64,000 bases of DNA from PWXP01 sp034005525 (lineage in GTDB: Bacteria > Planctomycetota > Planctomycetia > Pirellulales > Thermoguttaceae), in contig JAVEUP010000001.1 of NCBI GenBank assembly GCA_034005525.1, positions 1 to 64,000 of the forward strand, given 5' to 3'. The notes beneath the pieces are model-generated. The model worked only from the letters and a program-made list of their open reading frames with translations, had not been told where the DNA came from and did not search any database. Within the stretch, counting starts at the first letter, position 1. Every line of letters begins with the position of its first letter. Below, in pieces: positions 25,787 to 34,348 of this stretch. The position numbers and the translations under genes are program-made.

Positions 25787-27148
25787 TTACCGTGCAGCGC
25801 GGCCCATGGGTCGTGCATTCTCGCGCAAATCGTCCTGCAACTGTGCGGCGAGGGCGCGAAGGGATTCAACGATTTCAGGATGGTCGCCGGCCACATTGCG
25901 GCTCTCGCTGAGGTCGTCGGCCAGGTTGTAAAGCTCAAGCGGCTCCAATCGCATCTTCCACGGACCGCGGCGCACGGCCTGGACGTGCTCGCCCTGGGTG
26001 AAGAAATAGGCCTCGTGCGGCGACCGAGCCTCCGGCTCGCCCACGATCAGCGGCCAAATATCGCGGCCGTCGACCGAACGGTCCGCGGGCAATTCGACCG
26101 ATATCAGGCTCGCCAACGTCGGCAGCAAATCGATTGTCATGGCCGGCTCGCGACATACCGTGCCGGCCGGGACCACGCCCGGCCAGCGGGCGATGGCGGG
26201 CATGCGTACCCCGCCCTCGTATGTGGTGAACTTGCCGCCCCGCAGCGGCTTCGCGGAGCCGCCATGATCGCCGAATGCCCGCCAGGGACCGTTGTCGGAA
26301 GTGAAAATGACCAACGTCCGGTCGTCCAGGCCAAGTTCCTTCAAGGCCGCGAGCACCTCGCCAACGCTCCAGTCGATCTCCTCGATGACGTCGCCGTACA
26401 GCCCGCCGCGGCTCTTGCCGCGGAACCGCTCGCCGGCAAACAGCGGCACGTGCGGCATCGTGTGCGCCACGTACAGGAAGAATGGCGTTTCCTTGTTCTC
26501 CCGGATGAATCGCACGGCCTCCTCGGTGTAGCGCCGTGTGATCGTAGTCTGGTCGGCGGGCCGCTCGATGATCTCCTCATTCCGCATCAGCGGCACGTTG
26601 AAATACTCGACCTTCGGGTCCGGGTAGTTCGCGTCGCGGTGCGACTTGCCCGAAACGTTGTCCATGTCGTTGGAATAGGGGATACCGTAGTAGGTATCGA
26701 ATCCGTGCTTCATCGGTAGAAACTCGGGCAAGTGCCCGAGGTGCCACTTGCCCACGCAGGCGGTCGCATAGCCCCGGTCTTTGAACATGCGAGACATGGT
26801 ATACTCTCCGGGATTGAGCCCCGTATGGTCGCGGGGAAACAAGACGCGAACGGCCGAGACGCGCGGCGGATAGCAGCCGGTCAGAAGGGCCGCACGGCTT
26901 GGCGTGCAGATTGATACGGGAACGTAGAAATCGGTGAACCTCACACCCTCAGCCGCCATCCGATCCAAATGTGGCGTGGTAATGTCCTCCGCACCGTACA
27001 CGCCCAGGTCGGCATAGCCCAAATCGTCGGCGAAGACGATCACGACGTTCGGCAGCCGTCCGGCCGCAGCGATCCCGGCACCCGCCGGCCATACCACAAG
27101 CAACCCGAACGCTGCCAGTGCTGAAATCCACGGTCTTTGACGAAACAT
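25787..27148 (-). CDS. Secreted arylsulfatase-family sulfatase
   Basis: A 453-residue protein with a signal peptide (ALAAFGLLVVWPAGAGIAAAG). The metal-binding N-terminus NVVIVFADDLGYADLGVYG (residues 34-52) supplies the Asp pair. The modification site is CTPSRAALLTG, where C81 would be converted to formylglycine by a sulfatase-maturing enzyme. HLGHLPEFLPMKHGFDTYYG and the later FTSDNGPWRAFGDHGGS carry further active-site residues. The length fits the S1 family. It desulfates polysaccharides or other sulfate esters in the periplasm or outside, a hallmark of marine and freshwater planctomycetes. No maturase is in the window. Confidence 0.93.
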   Translation of the reverse strand: MFRQRPWISALAAFGLLVVWPAGAGIAAAGRLPNVVIVFADDLGYADLGVYGAEDITTPHLDRMAAEGVRFTDFYVPVSICTPSRAALLTGCYPPRVSAVRVLFPRDHTGLNPGEYTMSRMFKDRGYATACVGKWHLGHLPEFLPMKHGFDTYYGIPYSNDMDNVSGKSHRDANYPDPKVEYFNVPLMRNEEIIERPADQTTITRRYTEEAVRFIRENKETPFFLYVAHTMPHVPLFAGERFRGKSRGGLYGDVIEEIDWSVGEVLAALKELGLDDRTLVIFTSDNGPWRAFGDHGGSAKPLRGGKFTTYEGGVRMPAIARWPGVVPAGTVCREPAMTIDLLPTLASLISVELPADRSVDGRDIWPLIVGEPEARSPHEAYFFTQGEHVQAVRRGPWKMRLEPLELYNLADDLSESRNVAGDHPEIVESLRALAAQLQDDLRENARPMGRAAR

Positions 27149-27249
27149 AATGCGATGTTCCTTTGCTTAGGAGGCCCAGACCCGGTTCACCACGGCAGCT
27201 TCCTGATGCCCTGAACCGGTATCTCTTCCCATCTTGCCACAGGATTCTG

Positions 27250-27278
27250 AGACTATTGCTGCGCAGCTCCGGTGTCAA
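27250..27278 (-). promoter_or_regulatory. Promoter of the sulfatase gene
   Basis: On the minus strand TTGACA (27278-27273), a 17-bp spacer and TAGTCT (27255-27250) lie about 100 bp before the sulfatase ATG. Confidence 0.5.
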
Positions 27279-27304
27279 GGGTAGACGAACCGGAGAAGAC
27301 TTGC

Positions 27305-28474
27305 TCACCGCCACCCCGCGGACGGGGTCATGAAGCCGGCTAATCGCATACACCGGGTGATCTCGTGGGCGTGCGCCGGCTGGGGCGATCCGCTCAACTG
27401 AACGGTGATCTCGGCCAAGTTGACGTCGATTGTCAACGAGTCAGGAATGTAGCCGGCAACACGGTCGCGCAGCAACCGTTCGAGGTCCTCGCGGGCTCGC
27501 TCGAAGGGCCCAATCGTCCTCGAGTAGGAGGCGGTGAACGGAAAGCTGCCGGACGGAGCATCCTCCTCGGATTGCGGCGGCTCTTCCAGATGGGACCTCT
27601 CAGAAAAGGGGCTACCGTGGTCCATCTCGAAAGGTCTTCGCGCAGATACCCGTCGAGGCGGCCTCTCGGGAAAGGTCTGGTCGAAGTCGATCGGACGAGG
27701 CCGTTCTGCAGCAGTCGCCCATCCCTCGGGCATCGCCTCGGGAACTCTGTGGGAGAAGGGCGGCGGCGGGGGAGATGGCGTGGGTGGGGCGGTAACGACG
27801 TTTGGGGCGGGAGGAAGCCCGTGCACGGCAAACTGGAAGCCGACGCCGAGCAATCCGAACAGCACTGCCACGATACCGCCGCACAGGAACTGCCAGGAAC
27901 GCTCGTTTTGCGGTACGGATAAGTCGCCGGTGCTGACATAGATCCATCCCGCAAACGGTAGCAAGATAGTCAACAACGCGTCGATCGGGTTGCTGCGGAA
28001 CAGGTTGCTCATGTGCCAGATTATCCCCATGCCGGCCGCCACAATGCCGAAAAAGCACCATGCCAGCATCAAGATGAACCCCACGCTAGGGACGAACCAT
28101 CCCGCCAGCAAGAACAGCACGTACGCCACGCATAGCCCCCGAATCAACTGTCGCGACCCGAATACGGTGTCCGTGGCGCGTTTCCCGTCTATTCTCCTTG
28201 GCGGGCGCAACAGCAGCGGCGTCCTCGCCGAATCAGAAGGGGTATTTGAACCGATCGCCTTGGCGTCTGCCGCGGTGCCGAGGTTCTCGGCCCAGAAGTC
28301 GTCGTCGTTGTGAAGGCCGGGAAGTGGCTCCCATTCCGGGCCGGGAAACGTCAATTCCGGGACGGGGACCCTCAGCGATTGGCCGCAAAGCTTGCAGCGA
28401 AGGGTCCGGCCGGCAAGCTCCTCTTTCGCAAGGTACTTGCGCGAACATCCGGGGCAAGTGACCGAAATGGACAT
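27305..28474 (-). CDS. Zinc-ribbon membrane protein of unknown function
   Basis: A protein of about 389 residues starting MSISVTCPGCSRKYLAKEELAGRTLRCKLCG, an N-terminal zinc ribbon (CPGC...CKLC) typical of many planctomycete proteins. A longer frame to 28528 is possible, but the ribbon normally sits at the N-terminus. Residues about 110-220 hold four hydrophobic segments (GLCVAYVLFLLAGWFVPSVGF, LAWCFFGIVAAGMGIIW, LLTILLPFAGWIYV, FLCGGIVAVLFGLLGVGF). A long Pro-rich, acidic, probably disordered region follows, then a small soluble C-terminal domain (about 315-389). No enzymatic motif is visible. It may be a membrane scaffold or sensor. Confidence 0.7.
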   Translation of the reverse strand: MSISVTCPGCSRKYLAKEELAGRTLRCKLCGQSLRVPVPELTFPGPEWEPLPGLHNDDDFWAENLGTAADAKAIGSNTPSDSARTPLLLRPPRRIDGKRATDTVFGSRQLIRGLCVAYVLFLLAGWFVPSVGFILMLAWCFFGIVAAGMGIIWHMSNLFRSNPIDALLTILLPFAGWIYVSTGDLSVPQNERSWQFLCGGIVAVLFGLLGVGFQFAVHGLPPAPNVVTAPPTPSPPPPPFSHRVPEAMPEGWATAAERPRPIDFDQTFPERPPRRVSARRPFEMDHGSPFSERSHLEEPPQSEEDAPSGSFPFTASYSRTIGPFERAREDLERLLRDRVAGYIPDSLTIDVNLAEITVQLSGSPQPAHAHEITRCMRLAGFMTPSAGWR

Positions 28475-28589
28475 GACATTCGCTGCACGTTGCTGGGAGG
28501 AAACGGATGGCTGCCTTCCATTCTCCATAAGACGGCTAGCCAGTCAAGCACCGGTTGAGGGATTTTGGCCGGAAGAAATTCCCGTGGGG

Positions 28590-28776
28590 GGGGTATGCAC
28601 ATTGCCTGATCGACCTCGAGGGCGCGCTCGCGGAAGGTGCGGACGAACTCGACATTCAGGCTCCGGTAGCGGCCCGTCACATGCAAGCCAAGGTCGACCG
28701 GGCCGAAATAGTCGCCCAGCGCGTACCTCTTGGTCTTCTAGAAGCCCGTGGACGCATCGACGAAGAGCACCTTCGG
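28590..28776 (-). pseudogene. Unassigned coding remnant behind the symporter
   Basis: On the minus strand the frame KVLFVDASTGF, an in-frame TAG (28740-28738), then KTKRYALGDYFGPVDLGLHV and GRYRSLNVEFVRTFRERALE reads as protein-like, unlike the overlapping last residues of the symporter frame. It is broken by the TAG and ends near an 8-G run at about 28585. No start codon is evident. The GPVDLGLH word faintly recalls aldehyde:ferredoxin oxidoreductase N-termini, but this is not a reliable assignment. Confidence 0.4.
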
Positions 28777-30065
28777 GCATCTTGCATGGGCCGCTTCCAG
28801 AAATAGGCGCCCCACAGCGGGAAGATCGTCACGGCGCTGATGCCGAAGGCGATCACGGCCAATTCCGCCACCGGTGTATTCGGGTTCCAGGCGATTGCCA
28901 CGCAAACCGTCAGGATGCCCGCGATGCACAGCCGGCCGAAGCGGACCAGTTCTGCCGAGCTGGCATCCGGTTTGATCAGCCGGTAGAGGTCGTTGGCGAT
29001 GTTGGTTGCGTGGCCGAACACCATGCCGTTGACGGTCGTCATCGCGGCCGTGAATCCGCCCGCAACCGCCAGCGCGGCCAGCCAGTAGGGGAGCGTCTCG
29101 GAAGCAGCAAGGCCGTAGACCTTGTCTGCGTCGACTGGTGAGATCGAACTGGAAAGCGCCGGGTCCTGGGCCAGGTCCAGCGCCCTGGAACCGATGCCGA
29201 TCAAGGTCGTCATGGAGATCACGACCACACAGACGGCCCCGAAAGCCACGATCATCGCCTTGAACCCCTTGATCGTCCGGCTGGAATAGGCGTGCATGTA
29301 CGGTTGGGGAAAACAGACCGACCCCAGACACATGGCGGACGCGAACCCGAACAGCATCGGGTAGCTCCAGACCGCTCCCTCGCCGGTGCCGAGTTGAAAA
29401 AGCTCGGGGTGCTTTTCGAAGACCAGATCCATCGTGGGCACAAACCCGCCGTTCTTCGACATCACCGCGTAGAAGAGCACGAACACCATCAACGTGAAGA
29501 AGACCCCCTGCACGGTGTTCACCCAGGCCACGCCTTTCATGCCGCCCAGGATCAGGTACAAGGCGATGAACGCGGGCACGAAGAACAACCCCGCCTGGTA
29601 GGAGACCGTATCCTCGGTCATGACTTCGATCATTACGCCGATGCCCTGGATCTGGGCCACGAGGTAGGGAATGGAGGCCACCAGCACAACCAGGGGGATC
29701 ATCACCCGCATGCCGTTCCCGTAACGGTCGCCGAAGGGGCCGCCCATCGACATCCACTTTCGCGCCCTGCCCAGCAGGAGCGTCTTCCGGTGGATGAAGT
29801 ACCAAAGAAAGCCGAGCGGGACGAGGTTCACCGTAAGGACGAACATCGAGCCGAAACCGGTCCGGTATCCGAGGCCGGACATGCCGAACATGGCAAACGC
29901 GCTGATGAACGAGGCCAGCAGGCTCGATATGAGCACGAAGTAGCCGAGGCTTGACCCGGCCACGAAGTAATCGTCGGCGCCCCGCGTGAATCCGCGGCGA
30001 AACGCCGCATAGCTGACAAACACGGAGGCCAGGCAAATCGCCGTGATGATGCCGAGTGCGTACAC
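28677..30065 (-). CDS. Sodium:solute symporter, C-terminally truncated
   Basis: A 462-codon membrane transporter of the SSS family. Helices are clear from residue 2 onward (LGIITAICLASVFVSYAAF, YFVLISSLLASFISAFAMFG). The family signature region GGMKGVAWVNTVQGVFFTLMVFVL and AALAVAGGFTAAMTTVNGMVFGHATNIANDLY are present. The family-like sequence stops at FPLWGAYFWKRPMQDA; the last about 30 residues (RRCSSSMRPRASRRPRG...) are basic, Arg/Ser-rich and look like out-of-frame sequence. Usual members have more helices after this point, so the end has probably been lost and joined to another gene's remnant. Transport of sugar, nucleoside or carboxylate with Na+ is likely, if it still functions. Confidence 0.75.
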   Translation of the reverse strand: MYALGIITAICLASVFVSYAAFRRGFTRGADDYFVAGSSLGYFVLISSLLASFISAFAMFGMSGLGYRTGFGSMFVLTVNLVPLGFLWYFIHRKTLLLGRARKWMSMGGPFGDRYGNGMRVMIPLVVLVASIPYLVAQIQGIGVMIEVMTEDTVSYQAGLFFVPAFIALYLILGGMKGVAWVNTVQGVFFTLMVFVLFYAVMSKNGGFVPTMDLVFEKHPELFQLGTGEGAVWSYPMLFGFASAMCLGSVCFPQPYMHAYSSRTIKGFKAMIVAFGAVCVVVISMTTLIGIGSRALDLAQDPALSSSISPVDADKVYGLAASETLPYWLAALAVAGGFTAAMTTVNGMVFGHATNIANDLYRLIKPDASSAELVRFGRLCIAGILTVCVAIAWNPNTPVAELAVIAFGISAVTIFPLWGAYFWKRPMQDARRCSSSMRPRASRRPRGTRWATISARSTLACM

Positions 30066-30096
30066 TATTGATGTCCTTTCGTCGGGGCGGGCTAGT

Positions 30097-30276
30097 CCGG
30101 GTTATTCACGACAGGTAGGGTGGGTCAAACAAGCCGCTTCTTTGGTGGGCCATCGGTCGCTACTGCCGGTGTGCATCCAGGCGGCGGGCTGCAAATCAGC
30201 TTGGTTGCGGCTTGTGCGGGCCCACCAACGATCCACGCGACCTTGACCCACCCTACGTATATGCATAATCCAGGTT
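30097..30276 (+). repeat. Interspersed palindromic repeat, copy 3 (most complete)
   Basis: Outer ends 'ccgggttattcacg' and 'gcataatccaggtta' are roughly inverted, then GTAGGGTGGGTCAA pairs exactly with TTGACCCACCCTAC. Inside, AAGCCGC pairs with GCGGCTT and TTGGTGGGCC pairs with GGCCCACCAA, but these two helices cross each other, so alternative folds are possible. It lies just upstream of the symporter start and downstream of cdsA. Confidence 0.9.
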
Positions 30277-30402
30277 AACCAGGAAGAGTTGGGCAGTTCA
30301 AGGGCATTCAAGAGGGAAAACGGTGTGATTCCCCGTGTGGTCAGCCTTCAAAGGTTGGTTCCAGTTTTGGTTGCCCGCTGTGGCCTGCCCACCCGCAATG
30401 AA

Positions 30403-31377
30403 TTATCCCGTCTGGCCTGCGCCGAACCACGCGAGCCAGAACTTGGTCAGGAAGAAGAAGACCGGCGCGGCGAAGCAGATGGAGTCGATGCGGTCGAGCA
30501 GGCCGCCGTGGCCCTCGACCAGCGTGCCGTAGTCTTTCACGCCGCGGTCGCGTTTGATGGCCGACATGGTGATGGCGCCGGCGAAGCCCATCAGCGCCGT
30601 GACCAGCGCCATGACCCCGGCCATCCACCACCAGTGCCCACTGAACGGCGTGGCCCACCAAAGGGCGGCGCCCAGCAGGGTAACGGTGCCGGCACCGCCG
30701 AGCAGTCCTTCCCAGGTGCGGTGGGGGTTGATCGTGGGCACGATCACGTGCTTGCTCGGCAACTGCGCCCATGCGTACTGCATTGCGTCGCCGAGCTGCG
30801 CGATGAGCAGGAAGAACAGCAGTAGGCGGGTACCGGCATACGGGTCTTCGCCGGGCAACGACAATGTGAGCATGGCCGGGGCGAAGCTCAAGGAGTACAC
30901 GCAAATGAGCAGGCCGGCCTCGATCTTCGCCGTGCGCTCGAGGAACCGCTTGTAGTCGCCTGCCAGGGCAATGTGCGCCGGCAGCAGTAGAAACGCAAAC
31001 ACCGGAATGAGAATGCTGTAGAGTTCATAGCAGTCCAATCCCACCAATACAAACTGCAGCAGCGGGATGAGGAAGAACACCCAAAACAGCGTGCGGTGGT
31101 CGCCCGGGCGCGTAGGCGTCAGCGTAATGAACTCGCGCAACGCCCAGAACGCCAGCAGACCGAACATGACAGTCGTGGCCGTCCGGCCCAACAAGAAGGC
31201 CCCGGCCAACACGAGGAACAGCAGGAACCAGAAACGTACCCGGTGGCCGAGTGTCTGAAGGACAGCAGCATCCAATCCGCTGTCGGTGCGGCTTCTAAGA
31301 AAGCGCACGGCTCCGGCTGCTGCCGCCAAGAGCAGCAGCACTCCGCCAAGCAGTGCCAGTGTTCGTGCGTCAGGCAT
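30403..31377 (-). CDS. cdsA: Phosphatidate cytidylyltransferase
   Basis: A 324-residue integral membrane enzyme making CDP-diacylglycerol from phosphatidate and CTP, the branch point for phospholipids. At least eight hydrophobic segments are present. The CDS signature lies near the C-terminus: SAIKRDRGVKDYGTLVEGHGGLLDRIDS (about 273-300), with the K-R-D-x-x-x-K-D-x-G and GHGG-x-x-DR-D residues intact, and NPHRTWEGLLGG (about 221-232) matches the conserved preceding loop. It starts 20 bp after the plsC stop, so both probably form one lipid-synthesis operon. Confidence 0.92.
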   Translation of the reverse strand: MPDARTLALLGGVLLLLAAAAGAVRFLRSRTDSGLDAAVLQTLGHRVRFWFLLFLVLAGAFLLGRTATTVMFGLLAFWALREFITLTPTRPGDHRTLFWVFFLIPLLQFVLVGLDCYELYSILIPVFAFLLLPAHIALAGDYKRFLERTAKIEAGLLICVYSLSFAPAMLTLSLPGEDPYAGTRLLLFFLLIAQLGDAMQYAWAQLPSKHVIVPTINPHRTWEGLLGGAGTVTLLGAALWWATPFSGHWWWMAGVMALVTALMGFAGAITMSAIKRDRGVKDYGTLVEGHGGLLDRIDSICFAAPVFFFLTKFWLAWFGAGQTG

Positions 31378-31397
31378 GTTGGTATCTCACGGGAAGC

Positions 31398-32012
31398 TCA
31401 GATTTCTTTGAGTCGCCGAACTGCACTGCGGGCGCGTTCGAGGAACTGAGCCTTGGTTTCGTTCGCTTCCAGCCAAAGCGGCGGCCCAAAGGTGATGCAG
31501 CTCAAAAGTGGCACAGGCAATACCTCGCCGCGGGGGAGGATGCGGTTCATGTTGTCGATGTGCACGGGAATCAGTTCCAGATCCGGCCGTTTCTTGCAGA
31601 GGTAATAGAGTCCGCTCTTGAATTCGCGAATTTCACTGCCGTCGCTGCGGCTGCCCTCCGGAAACACGATTAACGAATACTGGTCGCCCATCTCGCGGAC
31701 CATCATCTGAACCGGGCTCCGATGGACCTTGATCTCCTTACGGTCGATTAGAATTGCATTGAACACCCTGCTGGATAAGTATCGCCGCACGGGGCCGGCA
31801 GTCCAGTAGTCCTTGGCGGCAACGGGCCGTGTAAGCATCCGGACGTCCTGCGGCAAGGCCGACCAGAGCACAATGCCGTCGAGGTGGCTGGTATGGTTGG
31901 CGAAATAGACCCGCTGGCAAGTGTCCGGCTGCGAGTCGATCCACCGAATACTTGTTCCACTGAGGAACCTGGCCATGAGAACCAGGATATTCCGTAGCAG
32001 GTTAGTATCCAT
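31398..32012 (-). CDS. plsC: 1-acyl-sn-glycerol-3-phosphate acyltransferase
   Basis: A 204-residue PlsC-like acyltransferase. The catalytic motif NHTSHLD (residues 39-45, NHxxxxD form) and the substrate-binding motif FPEGSRS (117-123) are intact, with VFNAILIDRK and LIPVHIDNMNRILP as the usual blocks II and IV. The ATG at 32012 is chosen because the frame upstream does not resemble the family. It converts lysophosphatidate to phosphatidate, the substrate of the CdsA encoded immediately downstream. Confidence 0.88.
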   Translation of the reverse strand: MDTNLLRNILVLMARFLSGTSIRWIDSQPDTCQRVYFANHTSHLDGIVLWSALPQDVRMLTRPVAAKDYWTAGPVRRYLSSRVFNAILIDRKEIKVHRSPVQMMVREMGDQYSLIVFPEGSRSDGSEIREFKSGLYYLCKKRPDLELIPVHIDNMNRILPRGEVLPVPLLSCITFGPPLWLEANETKAQFLERARSAVRRLKEI

Positions 32013-32211
32013 ATTCACACATGCCGAACTCGTGTCACCCCGCCCCAAAGGGCCGAGTTCTGCCGTGGTCGGGGACCGCCGGCGGCCGGACAATCTGATT
32101 TTGTCGAACGGGAAACGGGAGATACGACCTCCTCTGCCGACTTCCGCTATCTTACCTTGTCCTCCGGCGACCGCCAAGGGCTTCCTGTGCAGGAAGGTTT
32201 TCTGGGACAGT

Positions 32212-33186
32212 TCAATAGTGGGGTGTCGGCGGCCGGTAGTGGCCCAGGTCAATCGAGCGGAACCATGCGATGGTCTTCTGCAGCCCCTCGCGTAGTGGTA
32301 CCACGGGCTCCCAGCCCAGCCGGCTCTTGGCCAGGGAGATGTCGGGCTGGCGCTGCGTGGGGTCGTCTTGGGGAAGGGACTCGTATTTCAGTTTCGACGC
32401 CGAGCCGGTTTGCTCGAGTACCTCGCCGGCCAACTCGCGGATGGTGAACTCTACCGGGTTGCCCAAGTTCACCGGGCCAATGAACTCGTCCGGTCCGTCC
32501 ATCATCCGGATCAGGCCTTCAATCAGGTCGTCGCGGTAACAGAAACTACGCGTTTGCGAACCGTCGCCAAAAACGGTGATCGGCTCGCCCGCCAGGGCCT
32601 GCCGGATGAAGTTTGAAACGACCCGGCCGTCGAACGGGTGCATGCGCGGACCGTAGGTGTTGAATATCCGGACCAGCCGTATGTTCACACCGTTCCGGCG
32701 ATGGTAGTCCATGAACAAGGTTTCGGCCGCGCGCTTGCCCTCGTCGTAGCAGGCGCGGGGACCGATCGGGTTGACCGCGCCGCGGTAGGTTTCCGGCTGG
32801 GGGTGGACCTCCGGATCGCCATACACCTCGCTGGTCGAGGCTTGCAGTACCTTGGCCCGGCACCGCTTGGCCATGCCCAGTACGTTGATGGCTCCCATGA
32901 CCGAGGTCTTCATCGTCTTGATGGGGTTATATTGATAGTGTCCGGGCGCTGCGGGGCAGGCCAGGTTGTAGATTTCGTCGACCTCCAGGAAGACCGGCAG
33001 GGTGATGTCGTGCCGGATCAGCTCGAAATTGGGCCGCGCGAGCAGCCCGGCGACGTTCGACTTCTGGCTGGTGAAGAAGTTGTCCAGGCAGATCACGTCG
33101 TGCCCGGCCGCGACCAGGCGCTCGCACAAGTACGAGCCCAGAAACCCGGCGCCCCCGGTTACGAGAATCCGTTTCAATGCGGCCAT
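32212..33186 (-). CDS. UDP-glucuronate decarboxylase (UDP-xylose synthase) family SDR
   Basis: A 324-residue extended SDR. Cofactor motif ILVTGGAGFLGSYL (residues 7-20), catalytic Tyr-Lys pair Y147xxxK151 in ACYDEGKRAAE, and STSEVYGDP (117-125). The combination NLACPAAPGHYQYNPIKTMKTSV, RIFNTYGPRMHP and GDGSQTRSFCYRDDLIEG is characteristic of UDP-glucuronate decarboxylases rather than epimerases. The ATG at 33186 has GAGG upstream; another ATG eight codons earlier is possible. UDP-xylose serves surface polysaccharide or glycan synthesis. It precedes plsC by 199 bp on the same strand. Confidence 0.9.
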   Translation of the reverse strand: MAALKRILVTGGAGFLGSYLCERLVAAGHDVICLDNFFTSQKSNVAGLLARPNFELIRHDITLPVFLEVDEIYNLACPAAPGHYQYNPIKTMKTSVMGAINVLGMAKRCRAKVLQASTSEVYGDPEVHPQPETYRGAVNPIGPRACYDEGKRAAETLFMDYHRRNGVNIRLVRIFNTYGPRMHPFDGRVVSNFIRQALAGEPITVFGDGSQTRSFCYRDDLIEGLIRMMDGPDEFIGPVNLGNPVEFTIRELAGEVLEQTGSASKLKYESLPQDDPTQRQPDISLAKSRLGWEPVVPLREGLQKTIAWFRSIDLGHYRPPTPHY

Positions 33187-33350
33187 AGCGTTGCCCTCGG
33201 TCTTCGGCATAGGTGAATCTATCCACGCATCAGCGCCAACAGTCTACCCCAACGATGAAGCGAAGAACAGCCTGGCTCGATAAATGCCCGTTGCCGCGGC
33301 AAGCCGCTTGCCTCCGTTGGTGGCGCGGAACGGGCGAAGGGCGGCGTTAA

Positions 33351-33524
33351 CCCGGATTGGTCATGACGATGTAGGGTGGTGACAAGCAAGCCAAGACCCC
33401 GGTGGAACTTCGGTCGCTCGGCAGGGTTTGCTTCCGGCGCACGACGTGCAAACCAGCCTGGGCTTGGCTTACGCACGCCCACCACCGACTTACGCGACCT
33501 TGCACCCTACGTGAATCATCCGGG
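33351..33524 (+). repeat. Interspersed palindromic repeat, copy 4 (subfamily B)
   Basis: Outer ends CCCGGATTGGTCATGACG and GTGAATCATCCGGG are inverted. Inner ends are GTAGGGTGGTGACAAG and CCTTGCACCCTAC. The interior (aagccaagaccccggtgg, ggtcgctcggcagggtttgc, gcttggcttacgc) matches the copy at 57120-57299 better than copies 1-3, defining a second subfamily. It fills most of the 359-bp gap between the UXS start and the birA stop; the remainder (33187-33350) has no recognisable feature. Confidence 0.85.
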
Positions 33525-33545
33525 AAAAAGCCGTCGTTCGCGGTC

Positions 33546-34340
33546 CTACTCTGTCGCAGAAGCGACCGATGCGATGGTTCCCGTCAGGAATGAGCAGCTT
33601 GTCTGTCCTGTGGCCACAATCAGCCGCCCCTCCGAGTCAATCCCGAGACAACGGCCCCGCACCCGCGGCGCCCGATCCGCATCAATCAACTCGATCTTCT
33701 TGCCTGTCGGCCAATGGTGCTGCGAGTATTCCTGGAGCATCCGGTGGGCGGCACTGCCGGATTCCAGGGCAAACATTTGGCGTACCTCCCGGCTGATTTC
33801 GCACAGGACCTTGCCGAGATCCCAAGCATTGCCGGTGAGTTCCCGCAGCGACGTAATCCGCTCCCGAAGCTCCGCAGGCCCCTCGCTGCTGCCGGCGTTG
33901 ACGTTGACCCCCACACCGATCAGGTCAACCCGCTGCAAACGTTCGCACAGCAGTCCGGCCGCCTTGCGGTGGCCGACGACAAGATCATTCGGCCACTTCA
34001 AGCGGATTTCTTCGCAGGCTGTCAGCCGCACGAGCGCACGCCGGACGGCGAGGCCGGCCAGCAAGGGCACCAGGCCGAAGGCAATGTGAGCATTCTGCGC
34101 CAAGACGAAGGTGGCGGCGATGTTGCCGGGGGGGGACCACCAGGTGTTGGCTCCGCGGCCCCTACCGGCCGATTGGGAACCGGCCACGAACAATGCCGGG
34201 GTCTGGACCGCCCCGGACTGCGCCTCCTGTTTCGCCCAATCGTTCGTGCTGGTGGTCATGGGCGTGGCGCGCAGTCTCAGCGGCCGGAGGAGATCCTCGA
34301 GATCACTGAAGTCGTACGGATTGCCGCGGTCTTCGACCAT
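33546..34340 (-). CDS. birA: Biotin--[acetyl-CoA-carboxylase] ligase
   Basis: A 264-residue monofunctional biotin protein ligase without the N-terminal DNA-binding domain of the E. coli type. Motifs: TSTNDWAK (30-37), the biotinyl-AMP loop SAGRGRGANTWWSPPGN (57-73), LKWPNDLVVGHRKAAGLLCE (114-133) and GVGVNVNA, followed by the C-terminal SH3-like domain (GRCLGIDSEGRLIV). It starts 8 bp after the pyruvate carboxylase stop, so the two are almost surely co-transcribed and Pyc is the obvious substrate. Confidence 0.93.
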   Translation of the reverse strand: MVEDRGNPYDFSDLEDLLRPLRLRATPMTTSTNDWAKQEAQSGAVQTPALFVAGSQSAGRGRGANTWWSPPGNIAATFVLAQNAHIAFGLVPLLAGLAVRRALVRLTACEEIRLKWPNDLVVGHRKAAGLLCERLQRVDLIGVGVNVNAGSSEGPAELRERITSLRELTGNAWDLGKVLCEISREVRQMFALESGSAAHRMLQEYSQHHWPTGKKIELIDADRAPRVRGRCLGIDSEGRLIVATGQTSCSFLTGTIASVASATE

Positions 34341-34348
34341 ACCGGGTT

